The position numbers and the translations under genes were made by a program. This document shows positions 8,156 to 16,576 of a DNA stretch of 64,000 bases, piece by piece. Every line of letters starts with the position of its first letter. The stretch's first letter is position 1. The notes beneath the pieces are model-generated. The model saw nothing but the letters and a program-made list of their open reading frames with translations. It did not search any database and was not told the DNA's origin. Origin of the DNA: Rhizobium brockwellii (GTDB taxonomy: Bacteria; Pseudomonadota; Alphaproteobacteria; Rhizobiales; Rhizobiaceae); contig NZ_CP053443.1 in NCBI RefSeq assembly GCF_000769405.2, positions 1 to 64,000 on the forward strand, given 5' to 3'.

Positions 8156-8709
8156 TGAACGATATGAGCGATACGTTTCTCTATACCAGCCCTCTCGACC
8201 CGCGCGCCAAACCGCTGATCGATGAATTGATCCACGAATATGACAGCCGCTACGGCAACTATTTCAATGCCGAAGGGGCTGCGGCCGAGCTCAACCGCTA
8301 TCCTCCTGAAGCCTTTGCGCCGCCTCACGGCAATTTTCTCCTGTTGGTCCGTGATGGCGAGACCATCGGCGGCGGCGCTTTCAAGAATTATGACGAACGC
8401 ACGGCCGAGTTCAAACGCATCTGGACGCGCTCCGATCTGCGTCGTCAGGGCCTTGCCCGCAAGGTGCTGGTGGAACTGGAGGCCCAGGCCGCCCGCCAGG
8501 GCTATGGCCGCATCTACCTGACGACCGGCTTTCGCCAGCCCGAAGCCGTCGGCCTCTATCTGAACTACGGCTACACCGCTCTCTTCGACACCTCAGCCGA
8601 TCCAGAGATCTACAAGAGCCTGCCCTTCGAGAAGGACATCACCCATCTCGCTGAGCCTGCGCACGAAGATGCCGAACCGCGCCTGCGCGTGGCCGGCGCA
8701 AATTTCTGA
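8155..8709 (+). CDS. GNAT N-acetyltransferase (SnaA/SnaB-like)
   Basis: A 184-residue GNAT-fold acetyltransferase. The acetyl-CoA motif A is visible as IWTRSDLRRQGLARKVLVEL, followed by GRIYLTTGFRQPEAVGLY and a motif B region ending in GYTALFD. I chose the ATG overlapping the M20 stop; a GTG three bases upstream is also open. Pairing with a deacylase and flavin monooxygenases suggests N-acetylation of S-substituted cysteine before oxidation, as proposed for B. subtilis SnaA/SnaB. The substrate is inferred. Confidence 0.87.
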   Translation: MNDMSDTFLYTSPLDPRAKPLIDELIHEYDSRYGNYFNAEGAAAELNRYPPEAFAPPHGNFLLLVRDGETIGGGAFKNYDERTAEFKRIWTRSDLRRQGLARKVLVELEAQAARQGYGRIYLTTGFRQPEAVGLYLNYGYTALFDTSADPEIYKSLPFEKDITHLAEPAHEDAEPRLRVAGANF

Positions 8710-8746
8710 AAACGGCAAAGACCGACAATCATAAAAGGGAAGCACA

Positions 8747-10522
8747 ATGGCACTGACGACGGATTTCGCCGGCATCGACCCCGGCAGCAGGACGGCAGGA
8801 TCGAAGGATTATTCCCGTTACCGCATCGTGCCGGCGCGTCATCCGGGCCGCCTTGCAGGCACGATCTTTGCCGCCCTCGTCATCATCGCCGTGCTCTATT
8901 CCATTTTCACCAATCCGCGCTGGGGTTGGGGCGTCTTTGCTGAATGGTTCTTTGCCGAACCAGTGCTCGTCGGTCTCGGCAGGACGCTGCTTTTGACCGT
9001 GCTTGCCGCCATATCCGGCTCCATCCTCGGAACGGCTCTGGCGCTTGCCCGCGTTTCCAAGTCGCCGCTGCTCTCCGGCCTTTCCTGGGGCTATATCTGG
9101 CTGCTGCGCTCGATCCCGGTCATCGTGTTGCTGCTGATCCTGAACAATCTCGGCTACCTCTATGAGACGATCAAGATCGGCATTCCCTTCACCGATACCG
9201 TCTTCCTGGACTATCCCACAGTGCAGTTGCTGACGCCCTTTGCCGCTGCCTTTCTCGGCCTGACGCTCAACCAGTCGGCCTTCTTCGCTGAGATCGTGCG
9301 CGGCGGTATTCTCTCGGTGGATCACGGACAGTTGGAGGCCGCCGCCGCACTCGGCCTGCCGCGCCGCCGCCAGGCCTTCCGCATCGTGCTGCCGCAGGCC
9401 ATGCGCTCGATTCTGCCGACCGGCTTTAACGAACTCATCGGACTGGCGAAGAGCACCTCCATGGTCTACGTGCTGGCGCTGCCGGAGCTCTTCTATACGG
9501 TCCAGGTGATCTACCGCCGCAATCTCGAAGTCATTCCGCTCCTGATGGTCGCGACCGTCTGGTATCTGATCATCATGACGGTGCTGTCGATCGCTCAGCG
9601 CTATATCGAACGCTACTTTTCCAAAGGCGCCGTGCGCAATCCGACGCCGTTGCCATTCCAGGTATTTTTCGAGCGTTTCCGCCGGCCGCTGCCTGTCCTC
9701 GAAACGGCGGCTGACACGGTGCGCAAGATCGGTTTCCAGGATGCGGCGACGCTGCGGGCCGCAGGCGGCGCGGTGCGCATCCACGGTATCTCCAAAAGCT
9801 TCGGCTCGCTGAAAGTGCTCGATGATGTCGAGCTAAGCCTTCCCGCCGGCAGCGTGACGGCCATCCTCGGTCCGTCCGGCTCGGGCAAGTCGACGCTTCT
9901 GCGCGCCATCAACCATCTGGAGCGTGTCGATGAGGGCTTCATCTCCGTCGACGGTGATTTTGTCGGCTACAGCAGGAAGGGCGACACGCTCTACGAGCTC
10001 AAGGAGAAGGATATCCTCAAACGCCGCGCCGATATCGGCATGGTCTTCCAGAGCTTCAATCTCTTCCCGCATCTGACCGTGCTCGAAAACCTCATCGAGG
10101 CACCGATCCAGGTTCGCGGCGTCGGCCGTGAGGAAGCGGTGCAGCTGGCGCAGGAGCTGCTGGCACGCATTGGCCTCAGCGACAAGATCAGCGCCTATCC
10201 GCGCCAGCTTTCCGGCGGCCAGCAGCAGCGCGTGGCGATCGCCCGTGCACTGGCGCTCCGCCCGAAGGTACTGCTCTTCGACGAGCCGACATCGGCGCTT
10301 GACCCGGAGCTCGTCGGCGAAGTGCTCGACGTCATCAAGGAGCTTGCCCGCACCGGCACGACGCTCGTCATCGTCACCCATGAGGTCGGTTTTGCCCGCG
10401 AAGTCGCCGACAGCGTCGTCTTCATGGAAAGCGGCCGCATTCTGGAGGCCGGCCCGCCGGCCCGCATCTTCACGGAAGCAGAACATCCCCGCACGCGGGA
10501 ATTCCTCGCCAAGGTTCTCTAG
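8747..10522 (+). CDS. Amino-acid ABC transporter, fused permease and ATPase
   Basis: A 591-residue single-chain inner-membrane importer subunit. The N-terminal about 300 residues form a HisM/GlnP-type permease with several membrane helices and the EAA loop [20 protein letters not shown] near residue 200. The C-terminal part is a GlnQ-type ATPase with Walker [10 protein letters not shown] (about 375), signature [15 protein letters not shown] and Walker [12 protein letters not shown]. Permease and ATPase are usually separate genes; fusions occur in this polar amino-acid family. Two binding proteins follow in the operon. Likely imports cystine-like or S-substituted cysteine substrates; specificity is inferred from context. 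Confidence 0.93.
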   Translation: MALTTDFAGIDPGSRTAGSKDYSRYRIVPARHPGRLAGTIFAALVIIAVLYSIFTNPRWGWGVFAEWFFAEPVLVGLGRTLLLTVLAAISGSILGTALALARVSKSPLLSGLSWGYIWLLRSIPVIVLLLILNNLGYLYETIKIGIPFTDTVFLDYPTVQLLTPFAAAFLGLTLNQSAFFAEIVRGGILSVDHGQLEAAAALGLPRRRQAFRIVLPQAMRSILPTGFNELIGLAKSTSMVYVLALPELFYTVQVIYRRNLEVIPLLMVATVWYLIIMTVLSIAQRYIERYFSKGAVRNPTPLPFQVFFERFRRPLPVLETAADTVRKIGFQDAATLRAAGGAVRIHGISKSFGSLKVLDDVELSLPAGSVTAILGPSGSGKSTLLRAINHLERVDEGFISVDGDFVGYSRKGDTLYELKEKDILKRRADIGMVFQSFNLFPHLTVLENLIEAPIQVRGVGREEAVQLAQELLARIGLSDKISAYPRQLSGGQQQRVAIARALALRPKVLLFDEPTSALDPELVGEVLDVIKELARTGTTLVIVTHEVGFAREVADSVVFMESGRILEAGPPARIFTEAEHPRTREFLAKVL

Positions 10523-10611
10523 CGCCTGATAGCGCTGGCGAAATGCCGGGCCGCGGCGGGCTGCTCCGGTTGAATAACAACAACAACCTAAAGATGAAAT
10601 GGAGAAGGGGC

Positions 10612-11556
10612 ATGACATTTACAGATAGGGCAAGGCTTCTGATAGCGGGAGCCATCACCATTGCCGCGATCGGTTTCGGTTCCGCGCAGGCGCAGCAGAA
10701 GTTCGATCTCAGCCCCGAGCAGCCGAACCGGCTGCGGGTGGAAAAGAACGAGAAGCGCATTGCCGAAGTCAAGGACTTCAAGTTCGCCGAAAACGGTGTC
10801 TTCACCGTCGGCATCAGCTCGAGCGGCAATCTGCCGCTGCATGATTATGCCTCCGATTCCAAGACGGTCATCGGTTATGACGTCGATCTGGCGCAGGCGA
10901 TTGCCGACAGCCTGGGCCTGAAGCTCGAATTGGTTTCTGTTGCCTGGGCCGATTGGCCGTTGGGGCTGACGTCCGGAAAGTTCGACGCGGTGATCTCCAA
11001 CGTGACCGTCACGGAAGAGCGCAAGCAGAAATTCGACTTTTCGACCTATCGCAAGGACGAGCTTGGCTTCTACGTCAAGGCCGACAGCCCGATCACCGCG
11101 ATCAAGCAGCCGAAGGATATTGCCGGCCTGAAGGTCATCACCGATGCCGGCACCAACCAGGAGAAGATCCTGCTGGAATGGGACCGCCAGAACGTCGCCG
11201 CCGGCCTGAAGCCCATCGAGGTGCAATATTATGACGACGACGCAGTCAAGGATCTGGCCGTTCAGTCCGGCAGGGCCGACACCGTCTTCAGCGTGAACGC
11301 GACGCAAGCCTATTCGGCGGGGATCAACGGCAAGACCAAGCTCGTCGGCACCGTCAGCGGCGGTTGGCCGATCACGGCCGAAATTGCCGTCACCACACGC
11401 AAGGGCAGCGGCCTGGCAGCGCCCTTGACCGATGTCGTCAACGACCTGATCGCCAGCGGCGCCTATCGGAAGATCCTCGATACGTGGAACCTCGGTCCTG
11501 AGGCGATCGACAAGGCCCAGACCAACCCGCCGGGCCTGCCGAAGAGCGGTTCCTGA
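10612..11556 (+). CDS. Amino-acid ABC transporter substrate-binding protein 1
   Basis: A 314-residue periplasmic binding protein of the polar amino-acid family (SBP_bac_3). I chose the ATG after GGAGAAGGGG because it starts a signal peptide (charged start, hydrophobic core LLIAGAITIAAIGFGSA, cleavage around AQA-QQ). Landmarks include GYDVDLAQAIADSLGL, FDAVISNVTVTEERK and the KFDFSTYR segment. It is clearly paralogous to the next gene: both begin the mature chain with DLSPEQP and end with NPPGLPK. It delivers substrate to the fused permease-ATPase encoded upstream. An upstream in-frame ATG at 10543 lacks a signal-peptide context. Confidence 0.92.
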   Translation: MTFTDRARLLIAGAITIAAIGFGSAQAQQKFDLSPEQPNRLRVEKNEKRIAEVKDFKFAENGVFTVGISSSGNLPLHDYASDSKTVIGYDVDLAQAIADSLGLKLELVSVAWADWPLGLTSGKFDAVISNVTVTEERKQKFDFSTYRKDELGFYVKADSPITAIKQPKDIAGLKVITDAGTNQEKILLEWDRQNVAAGLKPIEVQYYDDDAVKDLAVQSGRADTVFSVNATQAYSAGINGKTKLVGTVSGGWPITAEIAVTTRKGSGLAAPLTDVVNDLIASGAYRKILDTWNLGPEAIDKAQTNPPGLPKSGS

Positions 11557-11569
11557 TCGATCACTATTG

Positions 11570-11592
11570 GGCCGGCGGCATTGCTGCCGGCC
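11570..11592 (+). other. Intercistronic hairpin after binding-protein gene 1
   Basis: GGCCGGCGGC and GCTGCCGGCC form a ten-base-pair stem (one G:T) with a three-base loop, 13 bases after the stop codon. No T run follows. Such stems protect upstream mRNA from 3' decay so the binding protein outnumbers membrane subunits. Confidence 0.6.
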
Positions 11593-11624
11593 ATTCCTGC
11601 CTGACAATTTGGAGATTGAAGACG

Positions 11625-12560
11625 ATGATTGCCCTTCCGGCATTCCGGATCCTGCTGATCGCCGCCGTGGCGTCGGCCCTTTCCTTCGGCGCAACCCGTG
11701 CAGCCGAGGATTTCGACCTCAGCCCGGAACAACCGGGCCGGCTTCACGCCGCCAAGAACGATGCGGCGATTGCCGCAATCCCCAAGGATTTCAAGTTCGT
11801 CACGTCAGGCAAGTTCACCATCGCCGTCAGCCCGGGCGGTCCGCCGCTTGCCACCTATGCCACCGACGCCAAGACCGTGGTCGGGGCAGATCCCGATTAT
11901 GCCTATGCCATCGCCGACAGCCTCGGCCTGACGCTGGAGATCGTGCCCGTCGCCTGGATCGACTGGCCGCTTGGCCTCGTCTCGGGCAAGTATGATGCCG
12001 TCATTTCGAACGTCGGCGTCACCGAGCAGCGCAAGGAAAAGTTCGATTTCTCCACCTACCGCCAGGGCTTGCATGGCTTCTTCGTGAAATCCGACAGTCC
12101 TGTCACCTCGATCAAGGAGCCCAAGGATGCGGCCGGCCTCAGGATCATTGTCGGGGCCGGCACCAACCAGGAGCGCATCCTGGTGAAGTGGAGCGAGGAA
12201 GATGTTGCCGCGGGCCTGAAGCCGATCGAGCTGCAATATTACGACGACGAGGCGGCAAGCCTTCTCGCGCTGCGTTCCGGCCGGGCCGATGTCATCGTCC
12301 AGCCGCATGCACAGCTCGTCTTCATCGCCGCGCGCGACAAGAACATCAAACGCGTCGGCACGCTGAGCGCCGGCTGGCCGGACCGCTCGGATGTGGCGAT
12401 CACCACCCGCAAGGGGAGCGGGCTGGCCGATGCGCTGACTGTCGCCACCAACAGCCTGATCAAGGATGGCAGCTACGCAAAAATCCTCGACCACTGGCAT
12501 CTTTCCGAGGAAGCCTTGCCGGCATCCGAGACCAACCCGCCCGGCCTGCCGAAATACTGA
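11625..12560 (+). CDS. Amino-acid ABC transporter substrate-binding protein 2
   Basis: A 311-residue paralogue of the preceding binding protein. I chose the ATG at 11625, ten bases after GGAG; an in-frame TTG at 11616 is less likely. The signal peptide has a hydrophobic core (FRILLIAAVASALSFGA) and ends near TRA-AEDF. Shared landmarks: FDLSPEQPGRLHAAKND, GLVSGKYDAVISNVGVTE and KFDFSTYR. Two diverged copies feeding one permease suggest a widened substrate range, for example different S-substituted or acetylated cysteines. Substrate inferred. Confidence 0.92.
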   Translation: MIALPAFRILLIAAVASALSFGATRAAEDFDLSPEQPGRLHAAKNDAAIAAIPKDFKFVTSGKFTIAVSPGGPPLATYATDAKTVVGADPDYAYAIADSLGLTLEIVPVAWIDWPLGLVSGKYDAVISNVGVTEQRKEKFDFSTYRQGLHGFFVKSDSPVTSIKEPKDAAGLRIIVGAGTNQERILVKWSEEDVAAGLKPIELQYYDDEAASLLALRSGRADVIVQPHAQLVFIAARDKNIKRVGTLSAGWPDRSDVAITTRKGSGLADALTVATNSLIKDGSYAKILDHWHLSEEALPASETNPPGLPKY

Positions 12561-12567
12561 TCATCGG

Positions 12568-13605
12568 ATGGCACGAGTGGGCAACATATCCATTAGCCAT
12601 ATAGGCTTCCTCACCCCCGGCAATTATCCCGACGGCGATCCGTTGTCGGGATTGGAGCAGACGCTTGAGCAGCTGCAATATGGCGAAGATCTGGGCTTCG
12701 ACAGTGCCTGGGTTCGGCAGCGGCACCTGGAGCCTGGAATCTCTTCGGCGAGCGCCTTCCTGGCGGCGGCGACGCAGCGAACCAGTCGGATCGAGCTTGG
12801 AACCGCAGTCATCCCGATCGGTTACGAGAGCCCTTACCGGCTGGCCGAAGATCTCGCCACCGTTGATGTTCTGTCGCGCGGACGGCTGAACATCGGCGTC
12901 AGCGCCGGCCGGCCGCTGCACGCCGAGCTGATCGCTCCGCTTGTCTTCGACGGCGACTGGACGGGTTACGATTTCTCGCATGATCGCGTGCGGCGCTTTG
13001 CCGACAATCTGCGCGGCAGCTACCTCGGCGACGAGCAGACCTTGATCAAGACGCCCTTCGGCCCGCAGCGGCCGCGGCTGCAGCCTTCTGCCAAGGGCCT
13101 GATCGACCGGATCTGGTATGGCGGCGGGTCGCAGCGCTCGGCCGAATGGGCCGGCCGCAATGGCTTCAACCTGTTGACCGGCAATGTGATCACAGGTGAG
13201 GGGACCGATGATTTCTTCATCGCTCAATCGCGATTGATCGAAACCTATCGCGCCGCCGAGACGCAGCGCCGCGTCGCGCTGGGCCGCGTCATCGTGCCTT
13301 TCGACAGCGCCGATGCGGCAACTCGCCGCCGATACCGAGATTATGCCGATGGCCGCCGTGAGCGGACGCTTTCGCCGCAGGGCGAGCGGCGCACCTTGTT
13401 TGCCCGCGATGTCGTCGGCACATCGGACGAGATATTGGCGCAGCTTTTTGCCGATCCGATCCTGCCCGAGGTGAGCGAGTTGAGGCTGGAGCTTCCTTAC
13501 GAGTTCGAGCACGAGCAGTATCGCCAGATTCTCCACGACTTCGTGACGCTGATCGCACCGGAACTCGGATGGACAGCGCCATCCGACATTCGGGCCGCTT
13601 CCTGA
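12568..13605 (+). CDS. LLM-class flavin-dependent oxidoreductase
   Basis: A 345-residue luciferase-like monooxygenase, third of its class in the operon. I start at the ATG giving MARVGNISISHIGFLTPG, seven bases after the previous stop; an open frame extends upstream only into the previous gene. Landmarks: LEQLQYGEDLGFDSAWVRQRH, RTSRIELGTAVIPIGYESP and LSRGRLNIGVSAG. Closest general family is the alkanesulfonate monooxygenase/luciferase group. It likely needs FMNH2 from a partner reductase. Specific reaction unknown. Confidence 0.88.
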   Translation: MARVGNISISHIGFLTPGNYPDGDPLSGLEQTLEQLQYGEDLGFDSAWVRQRHLEPGISSASAFLAAATQRTSRIELGTAVIPIGYESPYRLAEDLATVDVLSRGRLNIGVSAGRPLHAELIAPLVFDGDWTGYDFSHDRVRRFADNLRGSYLGDEQTLIKTPFGPQRPRLQPSAKGLIDRIWYGGGSQRSAEWAGRNGFNLLTGNVITGEGTDDFFIAQSRLIETYRAAETQRRVALGRVIVPFDSADAATRRRYRDYADGRRERTLSPQGERRTLFARDVVGTSDEILAQLFADPILPEVSELRLELPYEFEHEQYRQILHDFVTLIAPELGWTAPSDIRAAS

Positions 13606-13662
13606 AAAATGCCGTCGATCATTCGACGCCAGAACAAACCACCTCGTAGGGAACATGCATCA

Positions 13663-14259
13663 GTGACCAAATCAGTAGAATATTTCTTTTCGATCGGCTC
13701 ACCCTGGTCCTACATCGGCTTCGACGCCTTCGCCGAACTTGCAGCGAAGAACGAGGTCGTCATCACGCCCTATCTGACGACGGTGGTCGAGGAAAACGGT
13801 GGTATCTTTTCGCGCAACCGCCCGGAGATCCGGCGCGCTTATTGGACGCGGGACCTCAAGCGCTGGGCGCGCGTGCGCGGCAAGGAACTGCGGCTCGAAC
13901 ATCGCCCTGATTTGAGTGATCCGACGCCAGCGTCCCTCTTCGTTATTGCGGCTTACCTCGATGGACAGGATTGGATCGGCGTTGCCCGCGCCCTGCAGCA
14001 CGCCTTCTGGAGCGAGGCGAAGGATATCGGCAAGCCAGATGTGCGCGAGGCGATCGTGACAGCAGCAGGTTTCGATGGCGCCGCACTCCTCAGGCGACAA
14101 GCCGACGACGATGTCCAGAACAAGTGGTCGGCGGACCGCGTGCATGCCCGCGACAGCGGCGTCTTCGGCTTTCCCACCTATGTCTTTGATGGCGAGATCT
14201 ATTGGGGACAGGACAATTTGCCCTTCCTCGAACGTCATCTTCACGGCGACAAGCCTTAG
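13663..14259 (+). CDS. 2-hydroxychromene-2-carboxylate isomerase-like DsbA-fold protein
   Basis: A 198-residue kappa-GST/DsbA-fold protein. The GTG start follows AGGGA and yields VTKSVEYFFSIGSPWSYIG, the normal beginning of the family; a longer in-frame ATG at 13609 would add unrelated basic residues. The SPWSYIG motif carries the catalytic serine region that replaces the CxxC of DsbA, and FGFPTYVFDGEIYWGQDN near the C-terminus is the cis-proline region. Such enzymes use glutathione for isomerisation or conjugate handling. Last gene of the putative sulfur operon; a role in processing glutathione- or cysteine-conjugates fits but is unproven. Confidence 0.87.
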   Translation: MTKSVEYFFSIGSPWSYIGFDAFAELAAKNEVVITPYLTTVVEENGGIFSRNRPEIRRAYWTRDLKRWARVRGKELRLEHRPDLSDPTPASLFVIAAYLDGQDWIGVARALQHAFWSEAKDIGKPDVREAIVTAAGFDGAALLRRQADDDVQNKWSADRVHARDSGVFGFPTYVFDGEIYWGQDNLPFLERHLHGDKP

Positions 14260-14406
14260 ACTTGAAGCAAGTAATGCGGCCGCAATGAATTGCAGCGTCC
14301 CGAGGTCGCAGATGTCGATGGCGGTCGACATGCAGCCTATGCGTGCCGGAGCGGTGGCGAACGTTTTTTTCAACCAGGCGAACAAGGAGAGACGCATGTT
14401 TCTTTA

Positions 14407-14425
14407 ATCTATCAATTTTGTAGAC
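14407..14425. promoter_or_regulatory. Sulfur-regulon motif, copy B (upstream of the FMN reductase)
   Basis: ATCTA, nine bases (TCAATTTTG), TAGAC, followed by AATAG. The spacing equals that of copy A and the right half (TAGACAATAG) is identical to copy C. It lies 34 bases before the FMN reductase start, in the only substantial gap (199 bases) between 14259 and 14459. Confidence 0.62.
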
Positions 14426-14458
14426 AATAGTTGGGGCAACGCAAAGAGAGGAAAAACC

Positions 14459-15019
14459 ATGTCAGGTTTCAAACTCGTCGGCATCGCTGGCAGCTTCAAC
14501 CGTCCATCGAAGACATTGGCACTTGTGCGGCACGTCGCCGAACGTGCGAGCATTCGCTACGGATTTACCAGCAAGACCTATGATCTGCACGATGTCGGTC
14601 CGTCGCTGGGCAGCGCCTTATGGCGCAAGGATCTCGACGCGCAGGCCAGGCGTGTCGTCGACGAGATCGTGCAGGCCGATGCCCTGATCATCGGCTCGCC
14701 GACCTATAAGGGCTCTTATCCTGGCCATTTCAAGCACCTGATCGACCTGATCGACCCCCACGAACTTCGGGGCAAGCCGATCATCATCACGGCAACCGGC
14801 GGCGGTGACCGGCATGCGTTGATGGTCGAGCATCAGCTTCGGCCGCTGTTCGGGTTTTTCATGGCCCACACCTTGCCGACCGCCGTTTATGCGTCCGATC
14901 GCGATTTCACAGACTATGTGGTTTCATCCGACGCGCTATTGGCCCGCATCAACGAAGTGATCGGCGAATTGGCGGCCTTCTTTCCCCGCACAAATCCGGC
15001 TCTGGCGGCAGCCGGGTAG
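14459..15019 (+). CDS. NAD(P)H-dependent FMN reductase, MsuE-like
   Basis: A 186-residue flavodoxin-fold reductase. The FMN-phosphate loop GIAGSFNRPSKT lies at the N-terminus (about residues 8-19), then IIGSPTYKGSYPGHFKHLID and TATGGGDRHALMVEHQLRPL, all typical of the MsuE/SsuE group. It reduces FMN with NAD(P)H and passes FMNH2 to luciferase-like monooxygenases, of which three are in the adjacent operon. It has its own promoter region with the shared sulfur motif. Slightly shorter or longer relatives are common; the length is normal. Confidence 0.92.
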   Translation: MSGFKLVGIAGSFNRPSKTLALVRHVAERASIRYGFTSKTYDLHDVGPSLGSALWRKDLDAQARRVVDEIVQADALIIGSPTYKGSYPGHFKHLIDLIDPHELRGKPIIITATGGGDRHALMVEHQLRPLFGFFMAHTLPTAVYASDRDFTDYVVSSDALLARINEVIGELAAFFPRTNPALAAAG

Positions 15020-15030
15020 GAGTCGCCGCG

Positions 15031-15228
15031 ATGGCTCGATCTCAGGAAGCAACGATCACCGATGCGGAAACGCCGAGGCCAAGCGATCAATTGTGGAGCG
15101 TCTTCGAATTCGCTCGACGATATCGTCTCGCCAAACGCGAGGAGAACCGCCTGCTGATGCTCTACGGACCGACGGCATCGCTTCACGTTCTACTCGCCAA
15201 TGCACAACGTCATTCGCTGATTTCCTAA
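15031..15228 (+). CDS. Small conserved-looking protein of unknown function (65 aa)
   Basis: A 65-residue basic protein starting eleven bases after the FMN reductase stop, with TAGGAG ahead of the ATG. The central stretch FEFARRYRLAKREENRLL followed by LYGP and LLANAQR resembles short uncharacterised rhizobial proteins I have seen, but I cannot name a family. No signal peptide or membrane segment. Its coding status rests on the ribosome site and operon position. Confidence 0.6.
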   Translation: MARSQEATITDAETPRPSDQLWSVFEFARRYRLAKREENRLLMLYGPTASLHVLLANAQRHSLIS

Positions 15229-15261
15229 CCGAAGAATACCGGTTCCTGACAGGAGGTTCGC

Positions 15262-15438
15262 ATGAAGCTTGATTTCCACTTCTGGCTAAAACTCACGATA
15301 GGCCGGCTGCTGGAGCCGAAGACGCCGGCTGCGCGCGAGCCTGTAAACGGATTGCGTGCGCGGGACGACGAGCGCGACCGGTCCGCCCGCGAATACGAAC
15401 TCCATTATTGGGGCACCATGCCCGGCCTTTGGTATTGA
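15262..15438 (+). CDS. Small unknown protein (58 aa)
   Basis: An open frame of 58 codons with an excellent AGGAGG six bases before the ATG. It starts MKLDFHFWLKLTIGRLL and ends YWGTMPGLWY, rich in aromatic residues, with a charged middle (RARDDERDRSARE). No recognised domain. It lies between two other small genes on the same strand, so it is probably co-transcribed from the FMN-reductase promoter. Confidence 0.55.
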   Translation: MKLDFHFWLKLTIGRLLEPKTPAAREPVNGLRARDDERDRSAREYELHYWGTMPGLWY

Positions 15439-15451
15439 GGAGAACGGTGTG

Positions 15452-15601
15452 ATGGCGATTGTCGTTGAGACCGACCTGCGTCGGCACGGTGCGAGAGGAG
15501 CGGAAGGCAGCGTCATGTCGCATTTCGGGCATGCGGCCGGAATCTGCACGATCGTCAGCTCCTTCACATTCCTGTTCGCCCTGGTGATCGGGCTGGTCTG
15601 A
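15452..15601 (+). CDS. Small putative membrane protein (49 aa)
   Basis: A 49-residue frame with GAGGAG upstream of the ATG. The C-terminal half (HAAGICTIVSSFTFLFALVI) is a single hydrophobic segment long enough to cross the membrane. Its start is 13 bases after the previous stop. An inner start at 15515 would leave just the hydrophobic part. Not recognised. Confidence 0.42.
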   Translation: MAIVVETDLRRHGARGAEGSVMSHFGHAAGICTIVSSFTFLFALVIGLV

Positions 15602-15671
15602 TGAGTGAGGTCAGATGTTTGCCCCGATCGGGAAAAAGACCGGCGCGCGGCTTCAGAGAGGATGCCGGCAG

Positions 15672-16253
15672 ATGATCGATGTACTTATTCTTCCCGGGCT
15701 TTTCGGCTCGGGAGAAGGGCATTGGCAACAGCACTGGCTGCAAGATCGGCCGGGCAGTCGTTGCGTCGTTCAGGACGACTGGGATCATCCGAACCTTGAC
15801 AACTGGCTGCTGCGGCTGGAAGGCGCGCTTGAAGAGACCGGCGAGGCCTATCTGGTTGCCCATAGTCTCGGATGCCTGCTTGCCGCCCATTTGGCCGGGC
15901 GAAGCGCAGCGCGGCGCGTCAAAGGAGCATTGCTCGTTGCTCCATGCGATCTGCCGGCCACGGAAAACCTGCATCCGGGGCATATCTCGTTTGGCGGCAT
16001 GCCGACGGCGCCTTTGCCTTTCCCGAGCATCGTCGTCGGCAGCATGAACGATGCCTACATGACGGTCGATCGGTTGACCCTGTTCGGTCGCCTGTGGAAC
16101 GCCGAGACCCGGAATATCGGCCTTGCCGGGCACATCAATGTTGCCAGCGGCTTTGGCCGCTGGCGCAACGGCTACCGATTGCTGGAGGGCTTGAAGACGC
16201 AAACGCGCGGTCGAAGGCATGTCGTTTCCATGCCGCCGGCTTTTGCTATGTGA
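15672..16253 (+). CDS. RBBP9/YdeN-family alpha/beta hydrolase
   Basis: A 193-residue serine hydrolase of the RBBP9/YdeN family. The start MIDVLILPGLFGSGEGHWQQ is the family N-terminus; an in-frame ATG at 15615 would add 19 unlikely residues. The nucleophile elbow is AHSLGC (about residue 65), and GHIN near the end supplies the histidine. A short W-rich stretch VVQDDWDHPNLDNW is also typical. Substrate unknown. Confidence 0.87.
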   Translation: MIDVLILPGLFGSGEGHWQQHWLQDRPGSRCVVQDDWDHPNLDNWLLRLEGALEETGEAYLVAHSLGCLLAAHLAGRSAARRVKGALLVAPCDLPATENLHPGHISFGGMPTAPLPFPSIVVGSMNDAYMTVDRLTLFGRLWNAETRNIGLAGHINVASGFGRWRNGYRLLEGLKTQTRGRRHVVSMPPAFAM

Positions 16254-16264
16254 GTGGAATCGCA

Positions 16265-16573
16265 ATGTCCGACATTGTCGCCGACCTGCTGCGCCTTAGC
16301 GAAGATCCGAATGCCGACCCGAGGACCCGGCGCCGCCAAACCATGGAGCGGCTGGTGCAGACGCTGCTCGCCATGGCAGATACCGAAATGGGATCGGAAG
16401 ATCCGCAGCATCGCCATTCCATCATTCATTTGACGACGATCATCCGCAAGATGACGGGAAGGATCGCAGAGGCCGATGATGCGACGTTTTCGGCAATCGT
16501 CAGGGAGGCCGCGATGCTGATACGCAGCCTGCAGCGGCGCCAGGCCGATGCGGCCAGATTTACGGTGCACTGA
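16265..16573 (+). CDS. Hypothetical protein (102 aa)
   Basis: A 102-residue, mostly helical, soluble-looking protein starting twelve bases after the hydrolase stop and ending four bases before the ChaC gene. Charged segments such as DPRTRRRQTMERLVQTLLAM suggest alpha-helices. No domain recognised. Co-directional tight spacing supports it being a real gene in the FMN reductase-ChaC transcription unit. Confidence 0.6.
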   Translation: MSDIVADLLRLSEDPNADPRTRRRQTMERLVQTLLAMADTEMGSEDPQHRHSIIHLTTIIRKMTGRIAEADDATFSAIVREAAMLIRSLQRRQADAARFTVH

Positions 16574-16576
16574 CGC

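Noticed and set aside
10612..12560. The two binding-protein genes as a sequencing or assembly duplication
   Set aside because: They share motifs but differ throughout, and each has its own signal peptide and ribosome site; they are diverged paralogues.
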